Shown: piece by piece, positions 52,590 to 61,211 of the stretch
How the letters are laid out: every line of letters begins with the position of its first letter
How positions within the stretch are numbered: the stretch's first letter is position 1
NCBI GenBank assembly: GCA_958295745.1
Contig: OY282370.1
Coordinates: forward strand, 806,001-870,000
Direction of reading: 5' to 3'
Source of the DNA: an uncultured Acidimicrobiia bacterium
GTDB lineage: Bacteria > Actinomycetota > Acidimicrobiia > Spongiisociales > Spongiisociaceae
Length of the DNA stretch: 64,000 nt
Program-made: the position numbers and the translations under genes
Notes under the pieces: model-generated
What the model was told of the DNA's origin: nothing
Database searches by the model: none
The model's input: the letters and a program-made list of their open reading frames with translations, nothing else

Positions 52590-52978
52590 CGGCGTACGTC
52601 GACACCAACGTCCTCATCCGCCACCTCACCGGCGACACTCCGGACCTGGCGGTTCGCGCCGGAGCCTTCATCGACGAAGCGGACGATCTGCTGCTTCCGG
52701 ATCTCATCGTGGCCGAAACCGTGTACGTCCTCGAGTCCTACTACGGGATCAGCCGCGACGAAGCGGCCGAGGTTGTGCGCTCGGTGATCTCATACCGATC
52801 GATCCGCACATCGGACACCGCTCTGCTTATGAAATCGCTCGACATCTATCAAGACCATCGGATCGACTTCGCCGAGGCCTACCTGGCGGCGGCCGCCGAA
52901 TCCACCGGGGTAGGCACCGTCGCGTCCTTCGACCGCGCCTTAGACCGCGTGCCTACGATCACCCGATTCGAACCGTAA
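52586..52978 (+). CDS. vapC: PIN-domain toxin VapC
   Basis: The 130-aa ribonuclease-type toxin has all PIN acidic residues: YVDTNVLIRHL (Asp 6), IVAETVYVLES (Glu), IDFAEAYLAA (Asp) and SFDRALDRV (Asp). VapC toxins cleave RNA, often tRNA or rRNA, and are held inactive by the upstream antitoxin. Translation is coupled through a 4-nt TTGA overlap. It is convergent with the AAA_14/DUF4143 gene at the edge of the defence-like region. Confidence 0.9.
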   Translation: MTAYVDTNVLIRHLTGDTPDLAVRAGAFIDEADDLLLPDLIVAETVYVLESYYGISRDEAAEVVRSVISYRSIRTSDTALLMKSLDIYQDHRIDFAEAYLAAAAESTGVGTVASFDRALDRVPTITRFEP

Positions 52979-53011
52979 CCGCCTGTCCGGACCGGTGACC
53001 GTCCCACCCGG

Positions 53012-54241
53012 CTATGCCCAAAGCGTGCTGATCGGCGCGGCGATGATCCGGTCGGCGAGCCGGAAAGGCCAAGTTCCGGTGTGCAGCACCACCCCGCCTA
53101 CGAACATCTTGCCCAGCCGGTCGCGCAGCCAGATCAGATGCTTGGCGTCGCCGCGATTGGGGGCGGCCGTTGCCTTTATCTCGATGCCAATCACCCGCCG
53201 GGCGTCCAGCTCGATCACCAAATCGACCTCGCGTCGTCCGTCGCTCAACCGCAGATGGTGAAGAACTGCTCTGCCTCGGACCGCCGGCGCCTCGGCCCGT
53301 ATCTGACCTACGACGAACGTCTCCAAGACCTGGCCCAGCAGGCCGCCGTTGCCGAGCACCCCCTCCGAGTCAGCCCCCAGCGCGGCAGTCAGCAAACCCG
53401 GATCGGTGAGATACCGCTTGGGCGATCTGGCCAGGCGCTTCAACCGGTTCGTAGTCCAGGCAGGAATCTCATCGGCGATCATCAGGTTCTGCAGATGGTG
53501 CCGATACGCCTCGCCGGTTCGAGGGTTGATACGGGCCGAGTCGTTGATCTTCTGATCGGTGACGATCCCGGCGGAGGCGGCGGCGTACACATCGAAGAAG
53601 CGGCGGAAAAGGGCCGGATTGCGCGCACCCAACACGTCCCTGGCCATGATCCCGTCGATGTATCCCCGCAACCAAGGCCGACGCTCGGTCTCCGGCACGG
53701 ACAGGGCCACCTCGGGAAACCCGCCCTTGACCGCCAGGGCCGCGTAATCCCGAATGTCGAGGCGGCCGGGGGCCGGTTCCAGATCGTCGCCGTCGACGAT
53801 CCGCTCGATCAGCGGTTTTGTGTTTGTTCCCCTCTGCTCGGCGACCGTGAGGGGCCACATCTCCAGGTTCACCACCCGTCCCATGCCGGGCCAGCCGCCG
53901 GCGGGCGTATCAAGCGTCGTGTTCAGCGATCCGGCGAGGATGAACCGTCCGGGCCGGAAGTCGCGGTCGACCGCCCGCTTCACCGCCCCCAACACCTCCG
54001 GGACCTCCTGCCACTCATCCAGCAGGATGGGTTCGGGAAGGTTGCGGTCGAGCGCCGCATCCGGGTCGGCCCGGAACACCGCCGCATCCACCGCCCGGTC
54101 AAGCCGCACCACCGTCCGGGCGCGCCTAGCGGCGGTCGTGGTCTTGCCTGTTGCCCTGGGCCCGACCAGCATGACCGCAGGCAACCCCGACAATCGTTGC
54201 ACTAGGACGGGATCGACCAGACGCTCTCTGTACTCAGCCAT
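53012..54241 (-). CDS. AAA_14 / DUF4143 ATPase
   Basis: The 409-aa protein has a P-loop VMLVGPRATGKTTTAARRA at about 24-42, Walker B PILLDEWQEVPEV, sensor ILAGSLN, and a C-terminal DUF4143 domain with a PD-(D/E)xK-like core (REVDLVIELDARRVIGIEIKAT: Asp, Glu-x-Lys). The role of this common family is unclear; it may be regulatory or nuclease-like. The ATG at 54241 is preferred to the TTG one codon earlier. It reads away from the repeat block and the DUF499 operon, and may be an accessory of the island. Confidence 0.85.
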   Translation of the reverse strand: MAEYRERLVDPVLVQRLSGLPAVMLVGPRATGKTTTAARRARTVVRLDRAVDAAVFRADPDAALDRNLPEPILLDEWQEVPEVLGAVKRAVDRDFRPGRFILAGSLNTTLDTPAGGWPGMGRVVNLEMWPLTVAEQRGTNTKPLIERIVDGDDLEPAPGRLDIRDYAALAVKGGFPEVALSVPETERRPWLRGYIDGIMARDVLGARNPALFRRFFDVYAAASAGIVTDQKINDSARINPRTGEAYRHHLQNLMIADEIPAWTTNRLKRLARSPKRYLTDPGLLTAALGADSEGVLGNGGLLGQVLETFVVGQIRAEAPAVRGRAVLHHLRLSDGRREVDLVIELDARRVIGIEIKATAAPNRGDAKHLIWLRDRLGKMFVGGVVLHTGTWPFRLADRIIAAPISTLWA

Positions 54242-54251
54242 CAAAACCAGA

Positions 54252-54443
54252 ATACAACAATTTCATTCTATTCGATACAACTTTTTCACTGCATTCAATA
54301 CAAGATTTTCACATCATCAAGTACAAGCATCGCGCTCGATTCAAATCGACCAGACGCTCCCATCAAAACTAGAATACAACTTTTTCACTGCATTCAATAC
54401 AAGATTTTCACATCATCAAGTACAAGCATCGCGCTCGATTCAA
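54252..54443. repeat. AT-rich 23-bp-period repeats (iteron-like) between divergent genes
   Basis: The motif (A/G)TACAA(C/G) recurs at 54252, 54275, 54298 and 54321, exactly 23 bp apart, most units continuing with TTTCA and ATTC. After a 29-bp spacer, three units repeat at 54374, 54397 and 54420. Units 2-4 (54275-54344) equal 54374-54443 over 70 bp, and the flanking ATCGACCAGACGCTC (54211 and 54345) is duplicated too. In the direction of the AAA_14 gene the units read TTGTAT...; the block is its promoter/operator region. Local G+C is far below that of the surroundings. Confidence 0.85.
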
Positions 54444-54557
54444 TTGTAGACACTCTTCAGATCCTCGTTCCTGTTAGGCCGGTCCCCTGATCAAACAGGG
54501 CTCACACCAATTCGATTGGGCGGCTTGCAGACAGAGATAACGTGCTATTTTTCTGAT

Positions 54558-57500
54558 ATGGGCGGTATCCTCAACAGCTGTGCTCCGCGGTCCGATGTTC
54601 TGAGCGGCGGGCTTACCGATAAGCACTTCGCCGCCCAGCTCGATCAGGTGGTCGCCAACGCCGCGGGCTACGAGAGCTACGCCGACGCCGATCGGTTCTT
54701 CGATCTGACCTACCCGACCCAGGGTCTGCGCGACCTGCTGAGCGGCACCTTCGGGCGGCTCTTGCACCGACACCCCCCCCCCCGCCGATAATTTAAGAAC
54801 TTCAGCAGCCGAACACGCTGTTTATCGTTACGAAACGAGCTTCGGAGGCGGCAAGACCCACGGGCTGATCGCCCTCTGGCATCTGGCCCGCGGAGCCCGC
54901 CCCGCCAACCTGGCCGAGTTCGTCGACCCGGCCCTGCTCCCCGAAACCTGTCAGACCGCGGCCGTGGTTGGCGACTGCCTCGACCCAATCAACGGGCTGA
55001 CCAGCGGCGGCATCACCACCTACACCCTGTGGGGCGAGATCGCCCGCCAGCTCGGCGCCGAAGCCTGGGGTCTAATGCAGCAGAGCGACGCCGCCCGCAC
55101 CGGCCCGGGCAAGCAGGTCTGGCTGGACATCTTCGGCGCCGCCCCCACCGTGATCATCATCGACGAGCTCGCCCAGTACCTGCGCCGCCTCAGCGCCGCC
55201 GGCAGGGCGCCTGTACGGAACCTGGCCGAGGCCACCATCGACTGCCTCAAGGTGCTGTTCGAAGCCGCCACCGCCGCGCCCGCGGTGCGCATCGTCTTCA
55301 CCCTGGCCACAGGCGTCGCCGCCTTCCAGCGGGAAACCAACCAGATGCAGGACGCCTTGAACGAGGTGGCCGAGCAAAAGATCCTGGCCGAGGCCCGGGA
55401 TGTCATGGAGCGGCCCAAGGGGGCGGTCGGGCGGCCCGCCGACGACCACGAGATCGGCTTCATCCTGCGCCGCCGGCTGTTCTCCCATGTGGACGACGAC
55501 GCAGCGTCCGACGCCTTCGCCGCCTACAAGGACCTCTACTCGGAGATGGCCGACAGGGGCGTACAGGTCGGCCCGGCCACCATCGACCCGGCGGGCTACT
55601 GCGACCGTATCCGCACCTCTTATCCGTTCCATCCGGCGCTGATCGACTGCCTCGACAAGCGCATCGGCCCCCTGCCCGGCTTCCAGCGGGCCCGCGGCGC
55701 GCTCAAGATGCTGGCCGAGGCTGTGCGCAAGATATGGACCGAGCGCGCCGAGCTCCCCATCATCAACCTGGGTGATCTGCCCCTCGAAGCCGAAGCGGTG
55801 CGGGCCTCGGTCACCAGCTCCATCGGCCGCGAAGCGCTGGACGGCCCCGCGCAGGCCGACTTCGCCGGTCCCAACTCCCATGCGGCCGGGGTCGACGCCG
55901 AGCGTTGGCCCAACGAGAAGGCGGCCGCCCGCGCCTGCCGCGCCGTGTTCTGCCACAGCGTCGCCGGTGAACCCGCGCCGGGCGCCGCCCTGCCCGACAT
56001 CCATCTCGGCGTGCTGCGGCCCGGCGAGAACCCCGAAACCGTCGACGAAGCCTTGGCGGTCACCAGCCGGGTGGCCTGGCACCTGGTGTCGGACGGCGCT
56101 CGGTGGCGGTTCCAGGTCGAGCCCAACGCCAACCGCATCATCGCAACCGAAACCGCCAACGTCTCCCAAGCCGACGTAACCGAGGAGCTGAGCAGGATCA
56201 TCGAACGGCTCTTCGCCGGCGACGGGCCCGTCAAGGCCGTCCACCGCCCGACCGGCCCCGCCGACGTGCCCGACGAACCCCGGCTGCGCCTAGCCGTCAT
56301 GGACTGGACCGACACCACCACCACGGCCCGAGAAGCAGCCGCCCCGCCGAAGTCGGTGGGCGAGATCGCCGACTGGGCGGGGGTGTCCGAAGCCAACCGC
56401 ACCTATCGGAACGCGGTCATGGCCCTGGTGGCCGACGCAGACGAATTGGAGAGGATGCGGGAGCGGGTCCGGTTCGAGCTGGCCGCCCGCCGGATCAAGG
56501 GCGACCACAAGCGGCTCGAACAGTTCGGCAAGGAGGTCCGCCAGAAGCTCAAGGAGCTGGCCGACCAAGCAAGCCTGGAGACCCGGATAGCGGTATGCCG
56601 CGCCTACCGGCACCTCTACTGGCCGACCCGCGACCCCGCCAACCACAACCTGCGGCACTTCGAGCTTCCGCCCGGCCAGCAAGGCAAAACGCCCAAGGGC
56701 GCCCAGACCAAGGTTCTGCTGGAAACGCTGCGGCGGAGCGGCAAGATATCCGACTCCGCTCCGGCCACCGACCGGCTGGCCCTCGCCGCCGGCTTCTCCC
56801 GCAGCGGCGAGATGACCACCGCCGACCTGTCCAAGGTCCCCTGGCGCGACCCCGGCCAAGCCATTCTTCTCAATCCGGGCCTGATCAGGGAAACCATCTC
56901 GGCGGGGATAAGCAACGGCGCCTGGGTCTACTACGACGCACGGAAGGAAAAGGCCTACGGCGCCGACCGGACGCCGCCCGCGGTGCGCATCGACAGCGAC
57001 GCCTGGCTCTACAGCCAGGAGAAGGCGCGCCGCCGCGGCCTGCTGCGCCGACCGGTCACGCTCGACCTGATCACCCAGGCCGTCGACCGGCAAGGGGAAG
57101 GCGGGGCGATCACCGGGCCGGCCCTGCGGTCGAGGCTGGAGGAGGCCGTCGGCGGGGAGCCGACCAAAAAGGAGGTGCTGGAGACGCTGGCCGCAGGCCA
57201 CCACGCCTCCGACCCCGTAATCGTTATAGATGCCACCGCCGCCGAACCCGGGGTTTTGACATCCGGCGCCATAAAGCGGGCCCGGCTCGACGACCTCGAG
57301 GTACTCACCGCCGCCGCGGCGGCCGACCGGGGCATAGCGGCCCCCGAGCGCGACCCGGCCCCGAAGGTTGAGGGACGGGGCGGGGTCGGCATGGCCTTCC
57401 AGCAGATCGCCGACCGCATCGCCGACCTCGGCGTAGACACCATCACGAGCATCACGATCAGGACCGGCATCGACCCCGGCGCCGGAACCTGGAACCTGCG

Positions 57501-57825
57501 GCTGCTGGGCCTCTGCATCCCCCAACTTCCGAAGTTCGCCTGTCGGGTGTCGGTGTCGGCCACCGCCGAGTACCGGGGGCTGACGGGCGGCCTGAAGGCA
57601 AGGCTGATGGGCGACGCCCGCTCCTACCAGCAGATAGAGGCCGCCTTGCTGGATCTGGCCGATTCGGGCAGCAAGACGGCGGGCCACCTGAGCATCGAGC
57701 TGACCCCGGCCGCTCCGATCCGCCACGGCGGCCGGCGGTGGATGGAGCTGCACCAGGTAGTCAGGACCAACAATCCGGGCCGGATCAGCATCACCGTCCG
57801 GCTGGCCAGGCCCGGCGGAGAGTGA
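54558..57825 (+). CDS. DUF499-type P-loop ATPase, frame broken at an 11-C tract
   Basis: Two frames together make one DUF499 (COG1483-like) ATPase of about 1088 aa. The first, from ATG 54558, encodes CAPRSDVLSGGLTDKHFAAQ and FFDLTYPTQGLRDLLSGTFG and stops at 54791. The second, one base out of phase, begins at the C-run and continues with VYRYETSFGGGKTHGLIAL (Walker A about 93-100), VIIIDELAQYLRR (Walker B about 200) and TLATG. Joining needs one C fewer. TATTTT ends 6 nt before the ATG, so the mRNA may be leaderless. The gene heads an operon with a methyltransferase and a helicase. As written, the ATPase would be OFF. Confidence 0.85.
54773..54783 (+). other. 11-C homopolymer tract (possible phase-variation switch)
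   Basis: Eleven consecutive C residues lie in the ATPase coding sequence between the N-terminal domain and Walker A. With 10 (or 13) C the frame reads through as LLHRHPPP-ADNLRTSAAEHA into the P-loop; with 11 it stops eight codons later. No similar tract was noticed elsewhere in the window. Confidence 0.85.
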
Positions 57826-57834
57826 GGCCGACCG

Positions 57835-58266
57835 GTGGCCGTTCCCGGGGTGGCCGAGCGGAGGTTCGTCATGCGGCTCCACCCCACACCGGCCGCTGAC
57901 GACTGGGGTTTCACGCTGAGCGAGATGATCGGGACGGAGTCCGCAACGGTGGCGGCGCTGCCCGCACATCAGGCCTGGCGCCACCGGCGGGCGGTGATCG
58001 AGGCGGTGAAGGCGGACGGTTACCCGGCGACCGCGGTCAGCCCGCGCCGCCGCCGGCCCTTCAACCTGACCCAGGAACCGGGCGTCCGCCTAGCCCTGGC
58101 GGTGCGGGCCGCGGCCCCGGTACGCAAGGCCGACCGCCGGATGGCCATCACCGAAGGGCTGCGGACCATGGGCACCGAAGAGGCCCTCTACTGGTACGCC
58201 CAAGTGAGCGGTACCGGCGGCGGGCGCGCCCTGCGGGCTCTACGGCTGTTGCTGGCGGCGGAATGA
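57835..58266 (+). CDS. small protein between ATPase and methyltransferase
   Basis: The 143-aa basic protein starts with GTG 9 bp after the ATPase stop and overlaps the methyltransferase start by 4 nt (ATGA). It has an N-terminal strand-rich part (RRFVMRLHPTPAADDWGFTL) and an Arg-rich C-terminal half (SPRRRRPFNLTQEPGVRLAL, then GRALRALRLLLAAE). No catalytic motif is seen. Homologous islands contain a small protein at this place, so it is likely a structural or DNA-contacting subunit. Family not named with confidence. Confidence 0.65.
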   Translation: MAVPGVAERRFVMRLHPTPAADDWGFTLSEMIGTESATVAALPAHQAWRHRRAVIEAVKADGYPATAVSPRRRRPFNLTQEPGVRLALAVRAAAPVRKADRRMAITEGLRTMGTEEALYWYAQVSGTGGGRALRALRLLLAAE

Positions 58267-61211
58267 ACCGGACGAATCCCGCTCAGAGCGACCCGGCAAC
58301 CCGGCCGCGGCTGTTCATCGAGGAGGGCTTCCCCGTAACGGAGCTGAGCATCGAATCGGTACGCGAGAGGGGCGCTCCTTCGGCGTTGCCGCCCATCTAC
58401 TTTCTCCATGTCTGGTGGGCAAGACGGCCTTTGGTGGCCAGCGCGGGCGCCATCCTGGGTAGCCTGCTACCGGCCTGGAATCAGAAGCTAGCCGACCGAT
58501 TCCCAGACTGCCCCGAGCTGGCCACGAACAATAACTATCGAGCGTGGTTCCTGAAGCTATGCGGCATCTGGGGCGATCCGGTCGCGGCCCGGAAGTTGAT
58601 CGAAGCGGCTATTGAATCGGGGATACGAATCCCGAACCCATATACGTACAAACAGGCCTTCAAGAACATCCCCACTCCGGACAACCTGAGCCTGTTGCGT
58701 GAAGTGTTGGAAGACACCTGGGGGCGGATCCCCTCCGTGTCGGACCCGACCGCTGGCGGCGGATCGATCCCCTTCGAGGCGTTGCGCTACGGCTTGACGG
58801 CCCACGCCAATGACTTGAACCCGATCGCGGTCGGCGTGCTGAGAGCCGGTGTGGAGCTGCCCGTCCGTTACAGAACGGATCTGAACACCGAATTGGAGCA
58901 CTGGGGACATCTACTGGTGGATCGGCTCAACACTCGTCTGACCCCTTTCTTCGAACCTCACGATGACCAGACGAGCGTGGCCGCCACATTCATCTTTGCC
59001 CGGACGGTGGCCTGCCCGCGTACCGGCAAGACCGTGCCCTTGGTCGGCGACTGGTCACTACGCCGGGGCAACGATCCGGTGGCGGTGCGCCTAGTCACCC
59101 ACCGCGACGGTGTCGAGCTCGACGAACCCGAGTACCGGATCGTCGAAGGTTCGGGCATCGGCTTCAACTCCAAGAAAACGGCCACCTACTCATATGGTAA
59201 AGGAATTTCACCCTGGGATCAGCTGGTGATCGACGGCGATTACATCCGGGCCGAGGCCCAAGCGGGGCGGATGGGTGAGGTGCTCTACGCGGTGGCCATC
59301 CGTACCCCGCAGGGCCGAGGCTTTCGGGCCCCCACCGAGACCGACCGGGCCGCCCTAGCTGCCGCCGAGGCCGAGCTGGAGCGGTTGTTGCCCCAGTGGG
59401 AACGGGAAGATGTGTTGCCGACCGAGTATTTTCCCGATGGAAATGACCGGCGTCCTATCCAGTACGGGATGCCTCTCTGGAGGGACCTGTTCACCCCGCG
59501 GCAACTGCTGGGGCACGGTTGCTTCGTGGAGGAGTACCGCAAGCTGATCGACGAGATTCGAGACGCAGTCCCCGACCGGGACCGCGCCGACGCGGTGCTG
59601 GCCCTGCTGGTGATGATGCAGAGCAAGGCAGTCGACTACAACTCGCGTCAGGTCGGTTGGCATGTAAACCGTCAAGCGATCGCCCACGCCTTCTCTCAGC
59701 ATGCTTTTCCGTTCAAGAAGACCTTCGCCGAGTTCGAGGCCGGGCGGGAGCTATACCCATGGTGCCTCAAACAGTTGCTCACCGCCTACCGGGGCATCGC
59801 CGGACTGTTGCCCGACACCACCGACCTGCCCGACCACGAAAGCCCCGACCCTGAACGGCAAGCGCCACGGATCAAGGTCACTAGGGGCAACGCCGGACAC
59901 ATGCCCGAGATCCCATCCCGGAGCTTCGAGCTGGTGTGCATCGACCCGCCCTACTACGACAATGTGATGTACGCCGAGCTGTCCGATTACTTCTACGTAT
60001 GGGAGAAGCGCACCCTCGGACGGCTCTGGCCCGAGTTCTTCGATGACGAGCTGACCAACAAACACGACGAGGCGGTCAAGAACAAGGCCCGCTTCGCAGC
60101 TATGGGACGTCGCACCAACGAGCTTGCCCACAACGACTACCGGTTCAAGATGCAGGCCATCTTCGGTGAATGCCGCCGCATCCTGCGCGATGAGGGTGCC
60201 TTATGCGTGATGTTCACCCACAAGGCGGCCGACGCCTGGAATGGCTTGGGGGCTTCTCTTCTGGACGCCGGTTTCACCATCGAGACATCCTGGCCCATGA
60301 GCACCGAATCGCCGTCTTCGCTGCATCAGGCCAAGAAGAACGCAGCCAAATCGACCATCTTGCTGGTGTGCCGCAAGCGAACCGAGCGACACGACGAAGG
60401 CGATCGGGTCTACCTCCCCGAGATCGAGGCGGAGATCCGCGCCGCTACGGGAGAATCCCTGCATCGCGCCGCAAAACAAGGCCTGAGCGGCGTGGACCTG
60501 CTGTTGTCTACCTACGGACCGACCCTGTCGGTGTTGTCGCGGTACTGGCCGGTGTATTCCAGCGAAACGGACGAGTCGGGCCGATCCCGCCGACTGCGCC
60601 CCGAAGAGGCCCTCCACATCGCCCGAGCCGAGGTCACCCGCCGCCAGCGTATCCGTCTGGTGGGGCTTGAGGTCGACTTCGACCCCGTCAGCGACTTCGT
60701 CATCGCCGCCTGGGACACCTTCCGGGCCCGGCGGTTTCCCTTCGACGACGCCCGCCGCATGGCTCTGGCCACCGGCGGTCTCGATCTGGACGAACTGAAA
60801 CGCGCCAAGGTCATCAAGGCTCAGTCGGGCACGGTAACCCTGCTGGAACCCCATGAGCGGCTGCGCCGCGACGGGGACGAAGACCTGCCCGGCGTCAACC
60901 GCAGCCGGGCCGCATTCCCGATCTCGATCGACGCCGTGCATACCGCCCTGTACATCGTCGATCTCGACGGCCTCGGGGCAGCCAAGCGCTGGCTCGACCA
61001 ACGCGGCCTGAGCGAAGACGGGCGCTTCACGGCCTGCCTGCAGGCACTGGTGAGGGCTATCCCGCGCACCAAGACCAAGGGCGAGTGGAATATCCCCGAG
61101 GCCGAGCTACTCGACGATCTGGTAACCACCTACTTCCCCGGCATAGAGGTTCCCCCCGACCCGGACGAGGACCCCGAACAGCTGGCCTTCGGCGACTCAC
61201 CCGATGGCTGA
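58263..61211 (+). CDS. DUF1156-type DNA methyltransferase
   Basis: The 982-aa protein is of the DUF1156/COG1743 type, predicted adenine-specific DNA methylases. The N-terminal DUF1156 part has RLFIEEGFPVTELSIES and PPIYFLHVWWARRPLVAS. SAM-binding motif I is DPTAGGGSIPFEAL near 161, and the catalytic motif IV is CIDPPYYDNVMYAELSDYFY near 560. The large C-terminal region may recognise DNA. It overlaps both neighbours by a few nt, tying it to the ATPase and helicase genes. Methylation of host DNA for self-recognition or of phage DNA are both possible. Confidence 0.87.
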   Translation: MNRTNPAQSDPATRPRLFIEEGFPVTELSIESVRERGAPSALPPIYFLHVWWARRPLVASAGAILGSLLPAWNQKLADRFPDCPELATNNNYRAWFLKLCGIWGDPVAARKLIEAAIESGIRIPNPYTYKQAFKNIPTPDNLSLLREVLEDTWGRIPSVSDPTAGGGSIPFEALRYGLTAHANDLNPIAVGVLRAGVELPVRYRTDLNTELEHWGHLLVDRLNTRLTPFFEPHDDQTSVAATFIFARTVACPRTGKTVPLVGDWSLRRGNDPVAVRLVTHRDGVELDEPEYRIVEGSGIGFNSKKTATYSYGKGISPWDQLVIDGDYIRAEAQAGRMGEVLYAVAIRTPQGRGFRAPTETDRAALAAAEAELERLLPQWEREDVLPTEYFPDGNDRRPIQYGMPLWRDLFTPRQLLGHGCFVEEYRKLIDEIRDAVPDRDRADAVLALLVMMQSKAVDYNSRQVGWHVNRQAIAHAFSQHAFPFKKTFAEFEAGRELYPWCLKQLLTAYRGIAGLLPDTTDLPDHESPDPERQAPRIKVTRGNAGHMPEIPSRSFELVCIDPPYYDNVMYAELSDYFYVWEKRTLGRLWPEFFDDELTNKHDEAVKNKARFAAMGRRTNELAHNDYRFKMQAIFGECRRILRDEGALCVMFTHKAADAWNGLGASLLDAGFTIETSWPMSTESPSSLHQAKKNAAKSTILLVCRKRTERHDEGDRVYLPEIEAEIRAATGESLHRAAKQGLSGVDLLLSTYGPTLSVLSRYWPVYSSETDESGRSRRLRPEEALHIARAEVTRRQRIRLVGLEVDFDPVSDFVIAAWDTFRARRFPFDDARRMALATGGLDLDELKRAKVIKAQSGTVTLLEPHERLRRDGDEDLPGVNRSRAAFPISIDAVHTALYIVDLDGLGAAKRWLDQRGLSEDGRFTACLQALVRAIPRTKTKGEWNIPEAELLDDLVTTYFPGIEVPPDPDEDPEQLAFGDSPDG

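Noticed and set aside
52940-52980. tRNA T-arm-like GATTCGAACC
   Set aside because: It is the end of the VapC coding sequence (TRFEP) and no tRNA cloverleaf can be built around it.
54252-54443. CRISPR array
   Set aside because: Units are 23 bp directly abutting without unique spacers, and the 70-bp repeat occurs only twice; no cas genes are near.
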